In this document: in pieces, positions 17,205 through 26,190 of the stretch
Layout: the number at the start of each line of letters is the position of its first letter
Position numbering within the stretch: position 1 is the stretch's first letter
DNA from: BRH-c54 sp036567945
Lineage (GTDB): Bacteria > Bacteroidota > Bacteroidia > Flavobacteriales_E > Vicingaceae
Direction: 5' to 3'
Length of the DNA: 59,875 nucleotides
Assembly (NCBI GenBank): GCA_036567945.1
Contig: DATCTM010000067.1
Coordinates: forward strand, 1-59,875
The notes under the pieces: generated by a model
What the model was told of the DNA's origin: nothing
Seen by the model: only the letters and a program-made list of their open reading frames with translations
Databases searched by the model: none
Translations under genes and position numbers: made by a program

Positions 17205-17819
17205 TTATTTTTCGATTACTACATAAGAACCTTTAGGACCAGGTATTGAACCTTTAAGTACTATTAAATTCTTATCATTATAAACTTTAACCACTTCTAG
17301 GTTAACTTGTTTAACTCTTTTTCCACCCATTCTTCCCGCCATTTTCATTCCTTTCATTACTCTAGATGGTGTAGAACCTGCTCCAAGAGAACCTGGTGCT
17401 CTTAGTCTGTTATGCTGACCGTGAGTTGCATCTCCAACACCGGCAAAACCGTGTCTTTTAACAACCCCTTGAAAACCCTTACCTTTTGATGTTCCTACAA
17501 CGTCAACCCATTCTCCTTCAATAAACATATCAACCGTAACTTGGTCTCCAACTTTTGAATCTTGCAATCCATCAACTTCAACTACTTTTCTTTTTGGTGT
17601 AGTTCCTGATTTTTTGAAGTGTCCTTGTAAAGCTTTTGGAGTATTTTTTTCTTTTCTTTCTCCGTAAGCAATTTGAACAGCTTCGTAGCCATCGGTATCT
17701 ACCTTTTTGACTTGTGTCACAACACAAGGACCAGCTTCGATAATTGTGCATGGTATATTTTTACCCTCGGCACTATAAACGCTAGTCATACCTAATTTTT
17801 TCCCAATCAATCCTGGCAT
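17205..17819 (-). CDS. rplC: 50S ribosomal protein L3
   Basis: L3 starts large-subunit assembly with L24. The 204-residue protein starts MPGLIGKKLGMTSVYSAEGK. It has the long loop that reaches towards the peptidyl transferase centre (GVKRHGFAGVGDATHGQHNR-like segment, then GSLGAGSTPSRVMKGMKMAG). Its neighbours are rpsJ and rplD. Confidence 0.98.
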   Translation of the reverse strand: MPGLIGKKLGMTSVYSAEGKNIPCTIIEAGPCVVTQVKKVDTDGYEAVQIAYGERKEKNTPKALQGHFKKSGTTPKRKVVEVDGLQDSKVGDQVTVDMFIEGEWVDVVGTSKGKGFQGVVKRHGFAGVGDATHGQHNRLRAPGSLGAGSTPSRVMKGMKMAGRMGGKRVKQVNLEVVKVYNDKNLIVLKGSIPGPKGSYVVIEK

Positions 17820-17852
17820 TTTACTTTGTTTTTATATTAATAATTAATTTAC

Positions 17853-18158
17853 TTAAACTTTGATTTCAACATCAACACCACTTGGCAACTCTAACTTCAT
17901 TAAAGAATCAACTGTTTTTGAAGAAGAACTGTAAATATCAATTAATCTTTTGTAAGAACATAATTGAAATTGCTCTCTAGCTTTCTTGTTAACGTGTGGT
18001 GATCTTAATACTGTATAAATTCTTTTGTGTGTTGGTAATGGAATTGGTCCATTAACAATAGCACCTGTTGATTTAACAGTCTTAACGATTTTTTCAGCTG
18101 ATCTATCAACTAAGTTGAAATCGTATGATTTTAATTTTATTCTAATTTTTTGGCTCAT
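17853..18158 (-). CDS. rpsJ: 30S ribosomal protein S10
   Basis: S10 is a small-subunit head protein that also pairs with NusB in transcription antitermination. The 101-residue protein has the family motifs (IRIKLKSYDFNLVDRSAEKI and GPIPLPTHKRIYTVLRSPHV). It follows fusA directly, with no tuf gene between, and opens the S10 segment. No separate promoter is visible in the 22-base gap. Confidence 0.98.
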   Translation of the reverse strand: MSQKIRIKLKSYDFNLVDRSAEKIVKTVKSTGAIVNGPIPLPTHKRIYTVLRSPHVNKKAREQFQLCSYKRLIDIYSSSSKTVDSLMKLELPSGVDVEIKV

Positions 18159-18180
18159 TATTATTTATAATATAAAATTA

Positions 18181-20286
18181 TTATGCTTCTACTTTACCTT
18201 TTACTTTAGCAATTACTTCATCAGCAATATTTTTCGGACATGGATCAAAGTGAGAGAACTCCATTGTTGATGTTGCTCTACCTGATGACATTGTTCTTAA
18301 TGAAGTAACATATCCAAACATTTCTGACAATGGCACTTTAGCTTTAATGATTTTAGCTCCTGCTCTGTCATCCATTCCTTCTACCTGACCTCTTCTTCTG
18401 TTCAAATCTCCAACAATATCACCCATATTCTCTTCTGGAGTAACAACTTCTAATTTCATTATTGGTTCCAACAAAATTGGTCCTGCTTTAGGTAATGCAT
18501 TTCTATAAGCCATTTTAGCAGCAACCTCAAAAGATAATGCATCAGAATCCACTGCGTGGTAAGATCCATCTTTTAATGTTACTTTTAAGCTATCTACAGA
18601 GTAACCAGCTAACACACCAGTTTTCATTGCTTCTTTAAATCCTTTTTCAACTGAAGGTATAAACTCTCTAGGAATATTACCACCTTTAATTTCATTAACG
18701 AATTCAAGTCCTAATTTTTCAGGGTCTGTTTGTGGTTCAACAGTAAATACTATATCAGCAAATTTACCTCTACCACCAGATTGTTTTTTGTAAACTTCTC
18801 TATGATCAACAGTTCCTGTAATTGCTTCTTTATATGCTACCTGTGGTTGACCTTGATTACACTCTACTTTAAATTCTCTTTTTAATCTATCTAAGATAAT
18901 TTCTAAGTGCAACTCACCCATACCACTTAATACAGTTTGACCTGAATCTTCATCAGTATGAATAGTTAATGTAGGATCTTCTTCCGATAATTTTGAAAGT
19001 GCAACGCCTAATTTATCAACATCTGCTTGAGTTTTAGGCTCGATAGCGATACCGATAACCGGCTCAGGGAACACCATAGATTCTAACACTATTGGGTGTT
19101 TCTCATCACATAATGTATCTCCTGTTTTAATATCTTTAAATCCGATTACAGCTGCAATATCTCCAGCCATCAAACAATCAATTTGATTTTGTTTATTGGC
19201 ATGCATTTGGAAAATCCTAGAAATTCTTTCTTTGTTTCCTGTTCTAGTATTAAGAACATAAGAACCCGAATCTAATTTTCCAGAATATGCTCTAGTAAAA
19301 CATAATCTTCCTACAAAAGGATCTGTAGCAATTTTAAATGCTAATGCAGCAAATGGTTCATTTACTGAAGGCTTTCTTTTTTCTTCGGCATCTGTTTTTG
19401 GATTAATACCAACAATTGCTTCTTGATCTAATGGAGAAGGTAAAATTTCCATTACCATATCCAACATTGCTTGTACTCCTTTATTTTTAAACGAAGAACC
19501 ACACATCATAGGAACAACTTTTCCTGAGATTGTTGCTTCTCTCAATGCATCAAGAATTTCTCTTTCTGTTAATGAGTTCTCATCTTCAAAATATTTTTCC
19601 ATTAAGGTTTCATCAAATTCAGCAACTGCTTCTAATAATTTACCTCTTAATTCTCTTGCTTCATCAACAATATCTGCAGGAATTTCAATTTCATTAAAAG
19701 TCATTCCGAAATCATCTTCATTCCAAACAATTCCTTTAAAGTTAATTAAATCAACAACTCCTTTAAAATCATCTTCAGCACCAATATTTAATTGTAATGG
19801 TAAGGCATGACTACCTAACATCTCTCTTACTTGCTTGCAAACGTTAAGAAAGTCAGCTCCTGATCTATCCATTTTGTTTACAAAACCAATTCTTGGAACG
19901 TTGTAATTATTAGCTAATCTCCAGTTAGTTTCTGATTGTGGTTCAACACCATCAACAGCACTAAATAAGAATACTAATCCATCCAATACTCTTAATGAAC
20001 GATTTACCTCAACTGTAAAATCAACGTGACCAGGAGTATCAATAATATTTACATGATAATTATCTCCTCTATAAGGCCAAGTTAAAGTAGTAGCAGCTGA
20101 AGTAATAGTAATACCTCTTTCTTGTTCTTGCTCCATCCAATCCATTGTAGCAGCACCATCATGTACTTCGCCAATTTTATGACTCACCCCACCATAAAAA
20201 AGTATCCTTTCAGTTGTGGTAGTTTTTCCGGCATCAATATGTGCCGCAATACCTATATTTCTCGTATATTTTAAATCTCTAGCCAT
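18181..20286 (-). CDS. fusA: Elongation factor G
   Basis: EF-G is the GTPase that drives ribosomal translocation. The 701-residue protein has the P-loop AHIDAGKT (residues 15-22), DTPGHVDF, NKMD, domain II, and domains III-V with typical sequence (GELHLEIILDRLKREFKVEC, GYVTSLRTMSSGRATSTMEF). Length and order are typical of canonical fusA. It lies between rpsG and rpsJ. Confidence 0.98.
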   Translation of the reverse strand: MARDLKYTRNIGIAAHIDAGKTTTTERILFYGGVSHKIGEVHDGAATMDWMEQEQERGITITSAATTLTWPYRGDNYHVNIIDTPGHVDFTVEVNRSLRVLDGLVFLFSAVDGVEPQSETNWRLANNYNVPRIGFVNKMDRSGADFLNVCKQVREMLGSHALPLQLNIGAEDDFKGVVDLINFKGIVWNEDDFGMTFNEIEIPADIVDEARELRGKLLEAVAEFDETLMEKYFEDENSLTEREILDALREATISGKVVPMMCGSSFKNKGVQAMLDMVMEILPSPLDQEAIVGINPKTDAEEKRKPSVNEPFAALAFKIATDPFVGRLCFTRAYSGKLDSGSYVLNTRTGNKERISRIFQMHANKQNQIDCLMAGDIAAVIGFKDIKTGDTLCDEKHPIVLESMVFPEPVIGIAIEPKTQADVDKLGVALSKLSEEDPTLTIHTDEDSGQTVLSGMGELHLEIILDRLKREFKVECNQGQPQVAYKEAITGTVDHREVYKKQSGGRGKFADIVFTVEPQTDPEKLGLEFVNEIKGGNIPREFIPSVEKGFKEAMKTGVLAGYSVDSLKVTLKDGSYHAVDSDALSFEVAAKMAYRNALPKAGPILLEPIMKLEVVTPEENMGDIVGDLNRRRGQVEGMDDRAGAKIIKAKVPLSEMFGYVTSLRTMSSGRATSTMEFSHFDPCPKNIADEVIAKVKGKVEA

Positions 20287-20307
20287 GGTAAATTACTTTT
20301 TTGTATT

Positions 20308-20778
20308 TTAAAATCTAAAATGAGAGAATGCTTTATTAGCATCAGCCATTCTATGCGTATCTTCTTTTTTCTTAAAAGCAGCTCCTTCTTCTTTATACCC
20401 TGCAACTATTTCTCCTGCTAATTTCTGAGCCATAGTTTTTTCATTTCTCTTTCTAGCATATCCTATCAACCATTTTATACCCATAGAAACTTGTCTTTCA
20501 TCTCTAATTGGTTGTGGGATTTGGAAGGTAGCCCCTCCAATTCTTCTACTTCTAACTTCAACCCCTGGAGTAACATTTTTCAATGCTTTTTTAAAGACAT
20601 CTAAATTATTCTCTTCAGTAACTTTTTGTCCTACAATTTCTAGTGCGTCATAAAATAATTTAAATGCAACGCTCTTCTTACCGTCCAACATTAAATTATT
20701 AACGAATTGTGTTACCAAAACATCACTAAATTTAGGGTCTGGAAGTAATACTCTCTTTTTTGCTCTTGACTTTCTCAT
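20308..20778 (-). CDS. rpsG: 30S ribosomal protein S7
   Basis: S7 nucleates assembly of the small-subunit head and lies at the E site. The 156-residue protein starts MRKSRAKKRVLLPDPKFSDV. It contains the family segments LMLDGKKSVAFKLFYDALEI and VRSRRIGGATFQIPQPIRDE. It is encoded between rpsL and fusA. Confidence 0.98.
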   Translation of the reverse strand: MRKSRAKKRVLLPDPKFSDVLVTQFVNNLMLDGKKSVAFKLFYDALEIVGQKVTEENNLDVFKKALKNVTPGVEVRSRRIGGATFQIPQPIRDERQVSMGIKWLIGYARKRNEKTMAQKLAGEIVAGYKEEGAAFKKKEDTHRMADANKAFSHFRF

Positions 20779-20814
20779 TTTGTTATATTAACCTTTATAT
20801 TTAATTGGTATTTA

Positions 20815-21192
20815 TTATTTTTTCTTAGGACGTTTAGTTCCATATTTAGATCTTCTTTGAGTTCTTCCTTCAACACCTGTAGTATCTAATGTACCTCTCA
20901 CGATATGATATCTAACACCTGGTAAATCTTTCACTCTTCCACCTCTAACTAAGACAATAGAGTGCTCTTGTAAGTTATGACCTTCTCCGGGAATGTATGC
21001 ATTCACCTCTTTTTGGTTGGTTAATCTTACCCTAGCTACTTTTCTCATTGCTGAGTTAGGTTTTTTTGGTGTTGTTGTATAAACTCTGATACACACACCT
21101 CTTCTTTGCGGACATGAATCTAAAGCCGCAGATTTACTTTTCTTTTCTAAAGTTGTTCTTCCTTTCCTTACTAATTGCTGTATAGTTGGCAT
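20815..21192 (-). CDS. rpsL: 30S ribosomal protein S12
   Basis: S12 lies at the decoding centre and controls accuracy. The 125-residue protein has the TTPKKPNSAMRKVARVRL loop and the VKDLPGVRYH loop. Both lysines whose change gives streptomycin resistance keep the wild-type state. It is the first gene of the 18-kb super-operon, behind a consensus Bacteroidota promoter. Confidence 0.98.
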   Translation of the reverse strand: MPTIQQLVRKGRTTLEKKSKSAALDSCPQRRGVCIRVYTTTPKKPNSAMRKVARVRLTNQKEVNAYIPGEGHNLQEHSIVLVRGGRVKDLPGVRYHIVRGTLDTTGVEGRTQRRSKYGTKRPKKK

Positions 21193-21236
21193 ATTTATTT
21201 AATTAAAATAGTTAGTATCCCTAAAAAAATGGAGTG

Positions 21237-21266
21237 CAAAAATACAATTATTTTTTATATAAACAA
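21237..21266 (-). promoter_or_regulatory. Promoter of the str-S10-spc-alpha super-operon
   Basis: On the minus strand a TTG box (21264-21266) is followed after 19 bases by TATTTTTG (21237-21244). Both elements match the Bacteroidota sigma-A consensus (TTG about -33, TAnnTTTG at -7). Transcription would begin near 21230, about 40 bases before the rpsL ATG. Confidence 0.8.
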
Positions 21267-21320
21267 TAGCTTGTTAATTTTTTTAGGAAATCCATTAAAT
21301 TTATTATAAGTTAACAGAAA

Positions 21321-21353
21321 AACAAAGGAGTGAGACTAGCTCACTCCTTTGTT
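21321..21353 (-). terminator. Rho-independent terminator after the gliding-type surface protein
   Basis: A perfect 14-base-pair stem (AACAAAGGAGTGAG with CTCACTCCTTTGTT) with a five-base loop lies 23 bases past the stop codon. On the minus strand it is followed by TTTCTGTTAA, so it ends transcription of the gene at 21377-24394 just before the rpsL promoter region. Confidence 0.85.
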
Positions 21354-21376
21354 AATTTGTATCATATTATGGTTCT

Positions 21377-24300
21377 TTATCTAATCAAGGTAACTGTTCC
21401 TTTTTCAAAATATTCTTTTTCGTCAGTTCCTTTTGCATTTATAATAAAGAAATATGTTCCATCAGGAACAACTTCTCCCGACAAGGTTCTTCCATCCCAT
21501 CCTCCTGTTACAGAATTCCACTCATATAGCTTTTGTCCCCATCTATTATAAATCACTCCTTCAACTTCCTCTAAGTTTTCTCCACCAACCATAAACATAT
21601 CGTTACTTCCATCACCATTAGGAGTAAATACATTTGGAATAATAATAACAGACTCACCAATTGCGGTTATGGTAACAGTTGCTGTATCAGAACAAATACC
21701 ATCGGTTACTATAAGTGTAACAGTATAAGTTCCTGTATTATTGTACGTTTGTGATGGCTCAAAAATAGTATCTGTATTTCCATTTCCAAAATCCCAAGTA
21801 TAGGATATTCCAAAACCAGTTGTACTTCCATTCCCAAAAAATACATTCAACGGAGTTGAACCTGTTGTTGGGTTTGCATTAATTACAGCTTGCACTCCTC
21901 CAACTATAACCTGAACAGAATCTATTGGCGAGTCACAACCTCCTACTTCACTTGCATAGAATGTAAACACACCTATAGAAGTTGATGGAATTACTAATGG
22001 ACTACCTGTTCCTAATACTATAGTTCCAGCAGCATCAGCATACCAAGTAATTGTTCCATTTCCACTTCCTGTTGCTGTTAGTACAATATCATCTCCAAAA
22101 CACAATGGAAGAACAGGGTCTATTACAATAGTATTTTGTGGTGTAATAGATAAGGTTGTTTCGATAATACTATCACAACCTAAACTAGTTGTTAATGAGT
22201 CATAATAAACTCCTGCTGTTGTTTGATATGCACCTCCTAACATTATACTATCTCCTTGACAAATTCCTGCTGTTGTCTGTGAAACTACTACCGGGTTTAC
22301 GGTAAGTGTTGTTGAAATAATACTGTCACATCCATTTATAGTAGCTGAAGTATCATTATATACACCATTTGTTGTTTGAAATGCTCCACCCAACATAATA
22401 CTATCTCCTTGACAAATTTGAACTGCTTGTGCAATAAAATAGCTTGAATTAATAGTTACTTGAAAAGAATCAACAGCTGCTGCACATCCTCCAGATGCTG
22501 GAATGTTATTATATACCATATATGTTCCTGCCGTACTGTTAGTCAAATCTAACTCTCCTGTTGAAGTACTTACAAAAACCAATCCTGCAGGATTTGATGA
22601 AAAAGTCCCTGCAAAATTATTTCCCGTAAACACCGGCAACTCATTAGTATCCCCTTGACAATATGGTGAATTATTATAAGTAAACGTAGCTCCTGGTGCA
22701 TTTACAATGTTCACTACAACTGAATCTAAAGCAGGACAATCGTTCCCTGCTGATGTAGTATTATAATATACAGTAAATGTTCCTAATCCACTATTCGTTA
22801 AATCAATTTCTCCAGTGGTACTATTAATTACACCTGGAGTACTTATTGTAAATGTACCTCCTGTTGTTCCGCTAATGGTTGGTGTTGGGTTTGTACCTGT
22901 TATACAAAATGTTGTTGGCGAATAACTGAATATTGCAGAATCAACTTGTAATAATTCTATGGTTGTAGAATCTGTTGCTGCAGCACAACCTCCTGAGGCA
23001 GCTATTGTATTATAAACAGTATATAATCCTGGCGAACTTGTTGATAGATCAATTGCTCCGTTAGAACTATTTAAGCTCAAGCCTGTTGATGGATTAGATG
23101 TGAATGTTCCTCCACTTGCTCCTGGCGCATAGGTTAAGACAGGATTTGCTGCATCTAAACAATATTGAGGAGCATCATAACTAAAGGTGGCTATTGGTGC
23201 TGCAGTAATTGTTACTTGAACTGAATCTACAGACGGACATGGATTTCCTGCCGATGATGTATTATAGTAAACAGTAAATGTTCCTAATCCACTTAACAAT
23301 AAATTTATTTCTCCTGTTGATGAGTTAATTGATCCAGGAGCAGTTATTGTAAACGTTCCTCCTGTTGTACCACCTATTGTAGGAGTTGGATTTGTTCCTG
23401 TTATACAAAAAGTAGTAGTACTATAGGCAAAACTTGCATCATCAGCAGCATCTATTGTTACAGTTGTTGATGTTTGATATTGAGGACAAGTAGGTGTTGC
23501 CGGAACAGTAAAAGTAACCGTATAAACACCAGGTGTACTTGAACTTGGAACAATATCTCCTGTAGTAGTATTTAATGACAACCCTACTGGTGTTGCTGAA
23601 TAAGTACCAGTTAAAGTACCATTAGTATGAGAAACAGAATAAGTATTTGTATCATTACTACAAAAAGGATTTCCCGCATAACTAATAGTATCTTCTGGAC
23701 AAACAGGAATTACAGATAACACCCAAGGTGAAAAAGTATTTTGACCAACAAATGGCCCAGCAGAACCGATACCTGCAGTTACACCTGGCGTACCTGGAGT
23801 TACAGGAGCATCCCATGACGTTCCATTCCAGTGTTGCGTTCTTACATTCCCAGTAGGATTAATAGTTGTATTTTCAACTCCTCTATAAGAAAATGTCAAA
23901 TCCCCTGTTGTATTATTTGCAGCCTGAATATCCCAAAATCTATCTATAGCATATTGAACGGAATCTGCAAAATTTAACATATTGGTAACTGGGCCAACAT
24001 TTGTCGCTGCTGGTTTTGGAAAGTTTGGCACATTTGTAAACCAAGTTGACATCTGAATATCCGTAGAATTAGTAGTAGTCTTATTAAATGTAAAAGGAAT
24101 ATAATCTGCTAAATTTCCTCCTACACCAAAAGGGATTACATAACTCCCCGAACTAGTACCGGTTTCCCACTTCACATAGTTATATTGATTTTCTGAATGA
24201 ATATGCCCTCCATTTCTAACAATACCTGATGGATTGTTTTGGTTAACCACCAAATAAATAGGTGTTGCGGCAGTTCCTCCATTCATAACTGTAACTGCAC

Positions 24301-24394
24301 CATTTAAAACAAGCGCATTATTTTGAGATTTTAAAATAGGGGACAGTAATAATCCTATACATAAACATATGGTAAAAGATAATAACTTCTTCAT
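21377..24394 (-). CDS. Secreted Ig-like repeat protein with PKD domain and gliding-motility-associated C-terminal domain
   Basis: A 1005-residue extracellular protein, likely exported by Sec and then by the type IX secretion system. Residues 1-23 are a signal peptide. Residues 25-235 form a Bacteroidota-type N-terminal module. Residues 320-648 hold four Ig-like repeats in an A-B-A-B order, with A copies near 320-400 and 486-566 (shared FCITGTNPTPTI and GLGTFTVYYNT). Two 51-residue modules follow (ICQGDSIMLGG at 660 and 711). A PKD domain lies near 836-910 (SYTWDFGNGNT). The end (917-1005) opens PNVFTPNGDGSND and closes with the FEKGTVTLIR segment, the gliding-associated (type B-like) C-terminal sorting domain. 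The ligand is unknown; a surface adhesin or matrix role is inference. A terminator follows. Confidence 0.9.
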   Translation of the reverse strand: MKKLLSFTICLCIGLLLSPILKSQNNALVLNGAVTVMNGGTAATPIYLVVNQNNPSGIVRNGGHIHSENQYNYVKWETGTSSGSYVIPFGVGGNLADYIPFTFNKTTTNSTDIQMSTWFTNVPNFPKPAATNVGPVTNMLNFADSVQYAIDRFWDIQAANNTTGDLTFSYRGVENTTINPTGNVRTQHWNGTSWDAPVTPGTPGVTAGIGSAGPFVGQNTFSPWVLSVIPVCPEDTISYAGNPFCSNDTNTYSVSHTNGTLTGTYSATPVGLSLNTTTGDIVPSSSTPGVYTVTFTVPATPTCPQYQTSTTVTIDAADDASFAYSTTTFCITGTNPTPTIGGTTGGTFTITAPGSINSSTGEINLLLSGLGTFTVYYNTSSAGNPCPSVDSVQVTITAAPIATFSYDAPQYCLDAANPVLTYAPGASGGTFTSNPSTGLSLNSSNGAIDLSTSSPGLYTVYNTIAASGGCAAATDSTTIELLQVDSAIFSYSPTTFCITGTNPTPTISGTTGGTFTISTPGVINSTTGEIDLTNSGLGTFTVYYNTTSAGNDCPALDSVVVNIVNAPGATFTYNNSPYCQGDTNELPVFTGNNFAGTFSSNPAGLVFVSTSTGELDLTNSTAGTYMVYNNIPASGGCAAAVDSFQVTINSSYFIAQAVQICQGDSIMLGGAFQTTNGVYNDTSATINGCDSIISTTLTVNPVVVSQTTAGICQGDSIMLGGAYQTTAGVYYDSLTTSLGCDSIIETTLSITPQNTIVIDPVLPLCFGDDIVLTATGSGNGTITWYADAAGTIVLGTGSPLVIPSTSIGVFTFYASEVGGCDSPIDSVQVIVGGVQAVINANPTTGSTPLNVFFGNGSTTGFGISYTWDFGNGNTDTIFEPSQTYNNTGTYTVTLIVTDGICSDTATVTITAIGESVIIIPNVFTPNGDGSNDMFMVGGENLEEVEGVIYNRWGQKLYEWNSVTGGWDGRTLSGEVVPDGTYFFIINAKGTDEKEYFEKGTVTLIR
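22451..23437 (-). repeat. Tandem A-B-A-B Ig-like repeat region inside the gliding-type surface protein
   Basis: Codons 320-648 encode two copies of a module of about 166 residues. Each copy has an A half (FCITGTNP... GLGTFTVYYNT) and a B half (YNxxAASGGCAAA-type end). The similarity is visible in the protein. The codons differ in places, so the copies have diverged or been smoothed by selection. Confidence 0.8.
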
Positions 24395-24417
24395 CTTGTT
24401 AATTTGTTAATTATTTT

Positions 24418-24435
24418 ACTTTAAATATTTAAAGT
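24418..24435. repeat. Perfect 18-base palindrome between the two surface protein genes
   Basis: ACTTTAAATATTTAAAGT is its own reverse complement. It lies in the 65-base gap between the collagen-like gene and the gliding-type gene. It could be a regulator site or a simple AT-rich hairpin; it lacks a T tract and GC pairs, so a terminator is unlikely. Confidence 0.5.
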
Positions 24436-24459
24436 AATAGAAAACAGCAAAAATTTATA

Positions 24460-25953
24460 TTATTTATTTTCTAATGCTTCAATTCTTTTTTCAAGCTGTT
24501 CTATAATAGTTTGTTGCTCCTTTATAGCTTCTACCAAAACAGGAACTAACAAAGTATAACTTAAAGATTTAACTTTATGTACATTTTGCTCTCGAGACAT
24601 TCCATTATCCATTTCTCCTGAGGTTGAATATAAGTTTGCTTCCCTAACGATATATGGAAAAACTTTCTCAACCTCCTGAGCTATAAAACCAATTTGCTTT
24701 GCCTGAGTATCTAGACCTAATCCGGGAAAATTAGAATTGTCAAAATTATACTCTACCCCTCTAAGTTTCATCACTTTATCTAAAGCACCATCTATGGTAA
24801 CAATATTTTTCTTTAATCTTTGATCAGATACATTTTGCCAAGCAGTTGTTCCTCCTGCCCATCCATTAGAAAACAATGCCCAACCTGTAGCTGTTAAAGT
24901 ATTCCCTCCAACAAAACCAGCCAAAACTCCATTACCTGCAGTACTATTAGAAAACCCTTCAACTCCAGAAGCTGTTCCTGTAGCATTCATTGCTAATCCC
25001 ATTAAACCATTAGCTGCTAAAGCTGTACCACTATAGTTTGTTATTCCAAACCAACCTCTACTACCATTTCCTGCATTTAAACTTTGAGCTCTTGCAATTG
25101 CATCTGTAGTATTATTAAAATCCCACATAGTATGAAACTGAGAAAGAACTGTGTTGTAACTATAATGAATACTAGTAAGGGGAGCAGTAGTTCTAATCCC
25201 AATATCCCCATTAGCTTCAATGGTCATTCTTTCCAAATTATTGGTTCTAAATTTAAAATCTGCTGCATTTGTTGGCCCAATAAAATTTGCTGCGGCAATA
25301 CCAGCATTACCAGTAGTTAACCATGCCGCTTGTGTAGAAGTAACGGGACCACCTGAACCAGCAGTACCATTTACTATAACATTTCCATTTGCATTAAAAG
25401 ATGGCGTAGTCAACGTCCAAGAAGGCCCCATTGGACCTTGCGGACCCTGAGGACCTGTCGCACCAGTTGGACCGGCAGGGCCTTGTGGACCAGCTGGTCC
25501 TGTTGCGCCCGTAGCACCCGTAGCACCCGTAGCTCCTGTTGGACCGGCAGGACCTTGTGGGCCAGCAGGACCGGCAGGACCTGTTGCACCAGTGGCTCCT
25601 GTTGGGCCAGCAGGACCGGTAGGGCCAGCTGGTCCTGCGGGTCCCGCAGGACCTTGTGGACCTAATGCTTGCACCCACTGTGTTCCATCATAATACCAAT
25701 AACCAACCGCACCTCCTGTCATAGCTGCATTAGTATTATAAACTAATAAACTTGTCGCAGGGGCAGGTATAGTTGTAACATCTGTTGTTGATGTTAACGA
25801 AATTCTAGGAACCAATAACCCCTTATTAGTAAAGTCTATATCTAACCCCGCAGAAGCATCTGGAAGTGCTCCTGTTGTATTTATACCAACATTTTGAGAG
25901 TACCCAAACAAGCTAGCAGAAACAATGCTTATAGTAAAAATTATTTTTTTCAT
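24460..25953 (-). CDS. Secreted collagen-like stalk protein with C-terminal S74 (intramolecular chaperone) domain
   Basis: A 497-residue protein with a signal peptide (residues 1-20, end FGYSQ) and an N-terminal Bacteroidota module. A run of 26 uninterrupted Gly-X-Y triplets (98-177) is followed by a head region (180-370) and a domain with SDQRLKKNI at 376-384, typical of peptidase S74. Residues 475-497 form a coiled coil. S74 domains help trimeric fibres fold and, in phage tail spikes, cut themselves off at the conserved Ser of this motif. A trimeric surface fibre is the natural inference. It has no T9SS sorting domain. No phage genes are near, so it is a cellular use of a fibre chaperone. 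A consensus promoter lies upstream. Confidence 0.88.
   Translation of the reverse strand: MKKIIFTISIVSASLFGYSQNVGINTTGALPDASAGLDIDFTNKGLLVPRISLTSTTDVTTIPAPATSLLVYNTNAAMTGGAVGYWYYDGTQWVQALGPQGPAGPAGPAGPTGPAGPTGATGATGPAGPAGPQGPAGPTGATGATGATGATGPAGPQGPAGPTGATGPQGPQGPMGPSWTLTTPSFNANGNVIVNGTAGSGGPVTSTQAAWLTTGNAGIAAANFIGPTNAADFKFRTNNLERMTIEANGDIGIRTTAPLTSIHYSYNTVLSQFHTMWDFNNTTDAIARAQSLNAGNGSRGWFGITNYSGTALAANGLMGLAMNATGTASGVEGFSNSTAGNGVLAGFVGGNTLTATGWALFSNGWAGGTTAWQNVSDQRLKKNIVTIDGALDKVMKLRGVEYNFDNSNFPGLGLDTQAKQIGFIAQEVEKVFPYIVREANLYSTSGEMDNGMSREQNVHKVKSLSYTLLVPVLVEAIKEQQTIIEQLEKRIEALENK
25423..25662 (-). repeat. Collagen-like Gly-X-Y repeat tract
   Basis: About 240 bases encode 26 Gly-X-Y triplets, mainly GPA, GPT, GAT and GPQ, in the fibre gene. 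The tract is GC-rich compared with its neighbours because of Gly and Pro codons, and nine-base units repeat within it. Copy number change by slippage is plausible. Confidence 0.9.
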
Positions 25954-26005
25954 AATTAATTATTTATGTTTATTTTATTATGTTTTAAAATTGAAATTTA
26001 ATTGT

Positions 26006-26038
26006 CAAATATAAAAATATTTTATGTTATTAAACAAA
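26006..26038 (-). promoter_or_regulatory. Promoter of the collagen-like fibre gene
   Basis: On the minus strand TTTG (26035-26038) is followed after 21 bases by TATATTTG (26006-26013), a match to TTTG...TAnnTTTG. Transcription would start near 25999, giving a leader of about 45 bases. The 237-base gap 25954-26190 holds this and the helicase promoter, and nothing else I recognise. Confidence 0.7.
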
Positions 26039-26178
26039 TAATACTTAGTTTAATATAACATTTTTACTTATTTAATAGATAACAAATGCATGACGTTTAT
26101 TAATCAAAAAGAGTTGCATAGATTATTTTCAACTTGACAAAGTTTTCCACAATAGGTAAATAATACTCTTCATAGACT

Positions 26179-26186
26179 TACCTTTG
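26179..26186 (+). promoter_or_regulatory. -7 promoter element placed four bases before the helicase ATG
   Basis: TACCTTTG matches TAnnTTTG, and the ATG of the helicase begins four bases later (26191). Transcription would start at or beside the start codon, so the mRNA should have little or no leader. I do not see a clear TTG box at the usual distance upstream. Confidence 0.55.
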
Positions 26187-26190
26187 TTCT

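Noticed and set aside
25394..25678. Long open frames on both strands over the collagen tract
   Set aside because: Gly-X-Y codons keep other frames open; the translations are low-complexity Arg/Ser/Trp-rich shadows.
24460..25953. Prophage remnant suggested by the S74 tail-fibre domain
   Set aside because: No capsid, terminase, integrase or other phage gene is near; the neighbours are cell surface and helicase genes.
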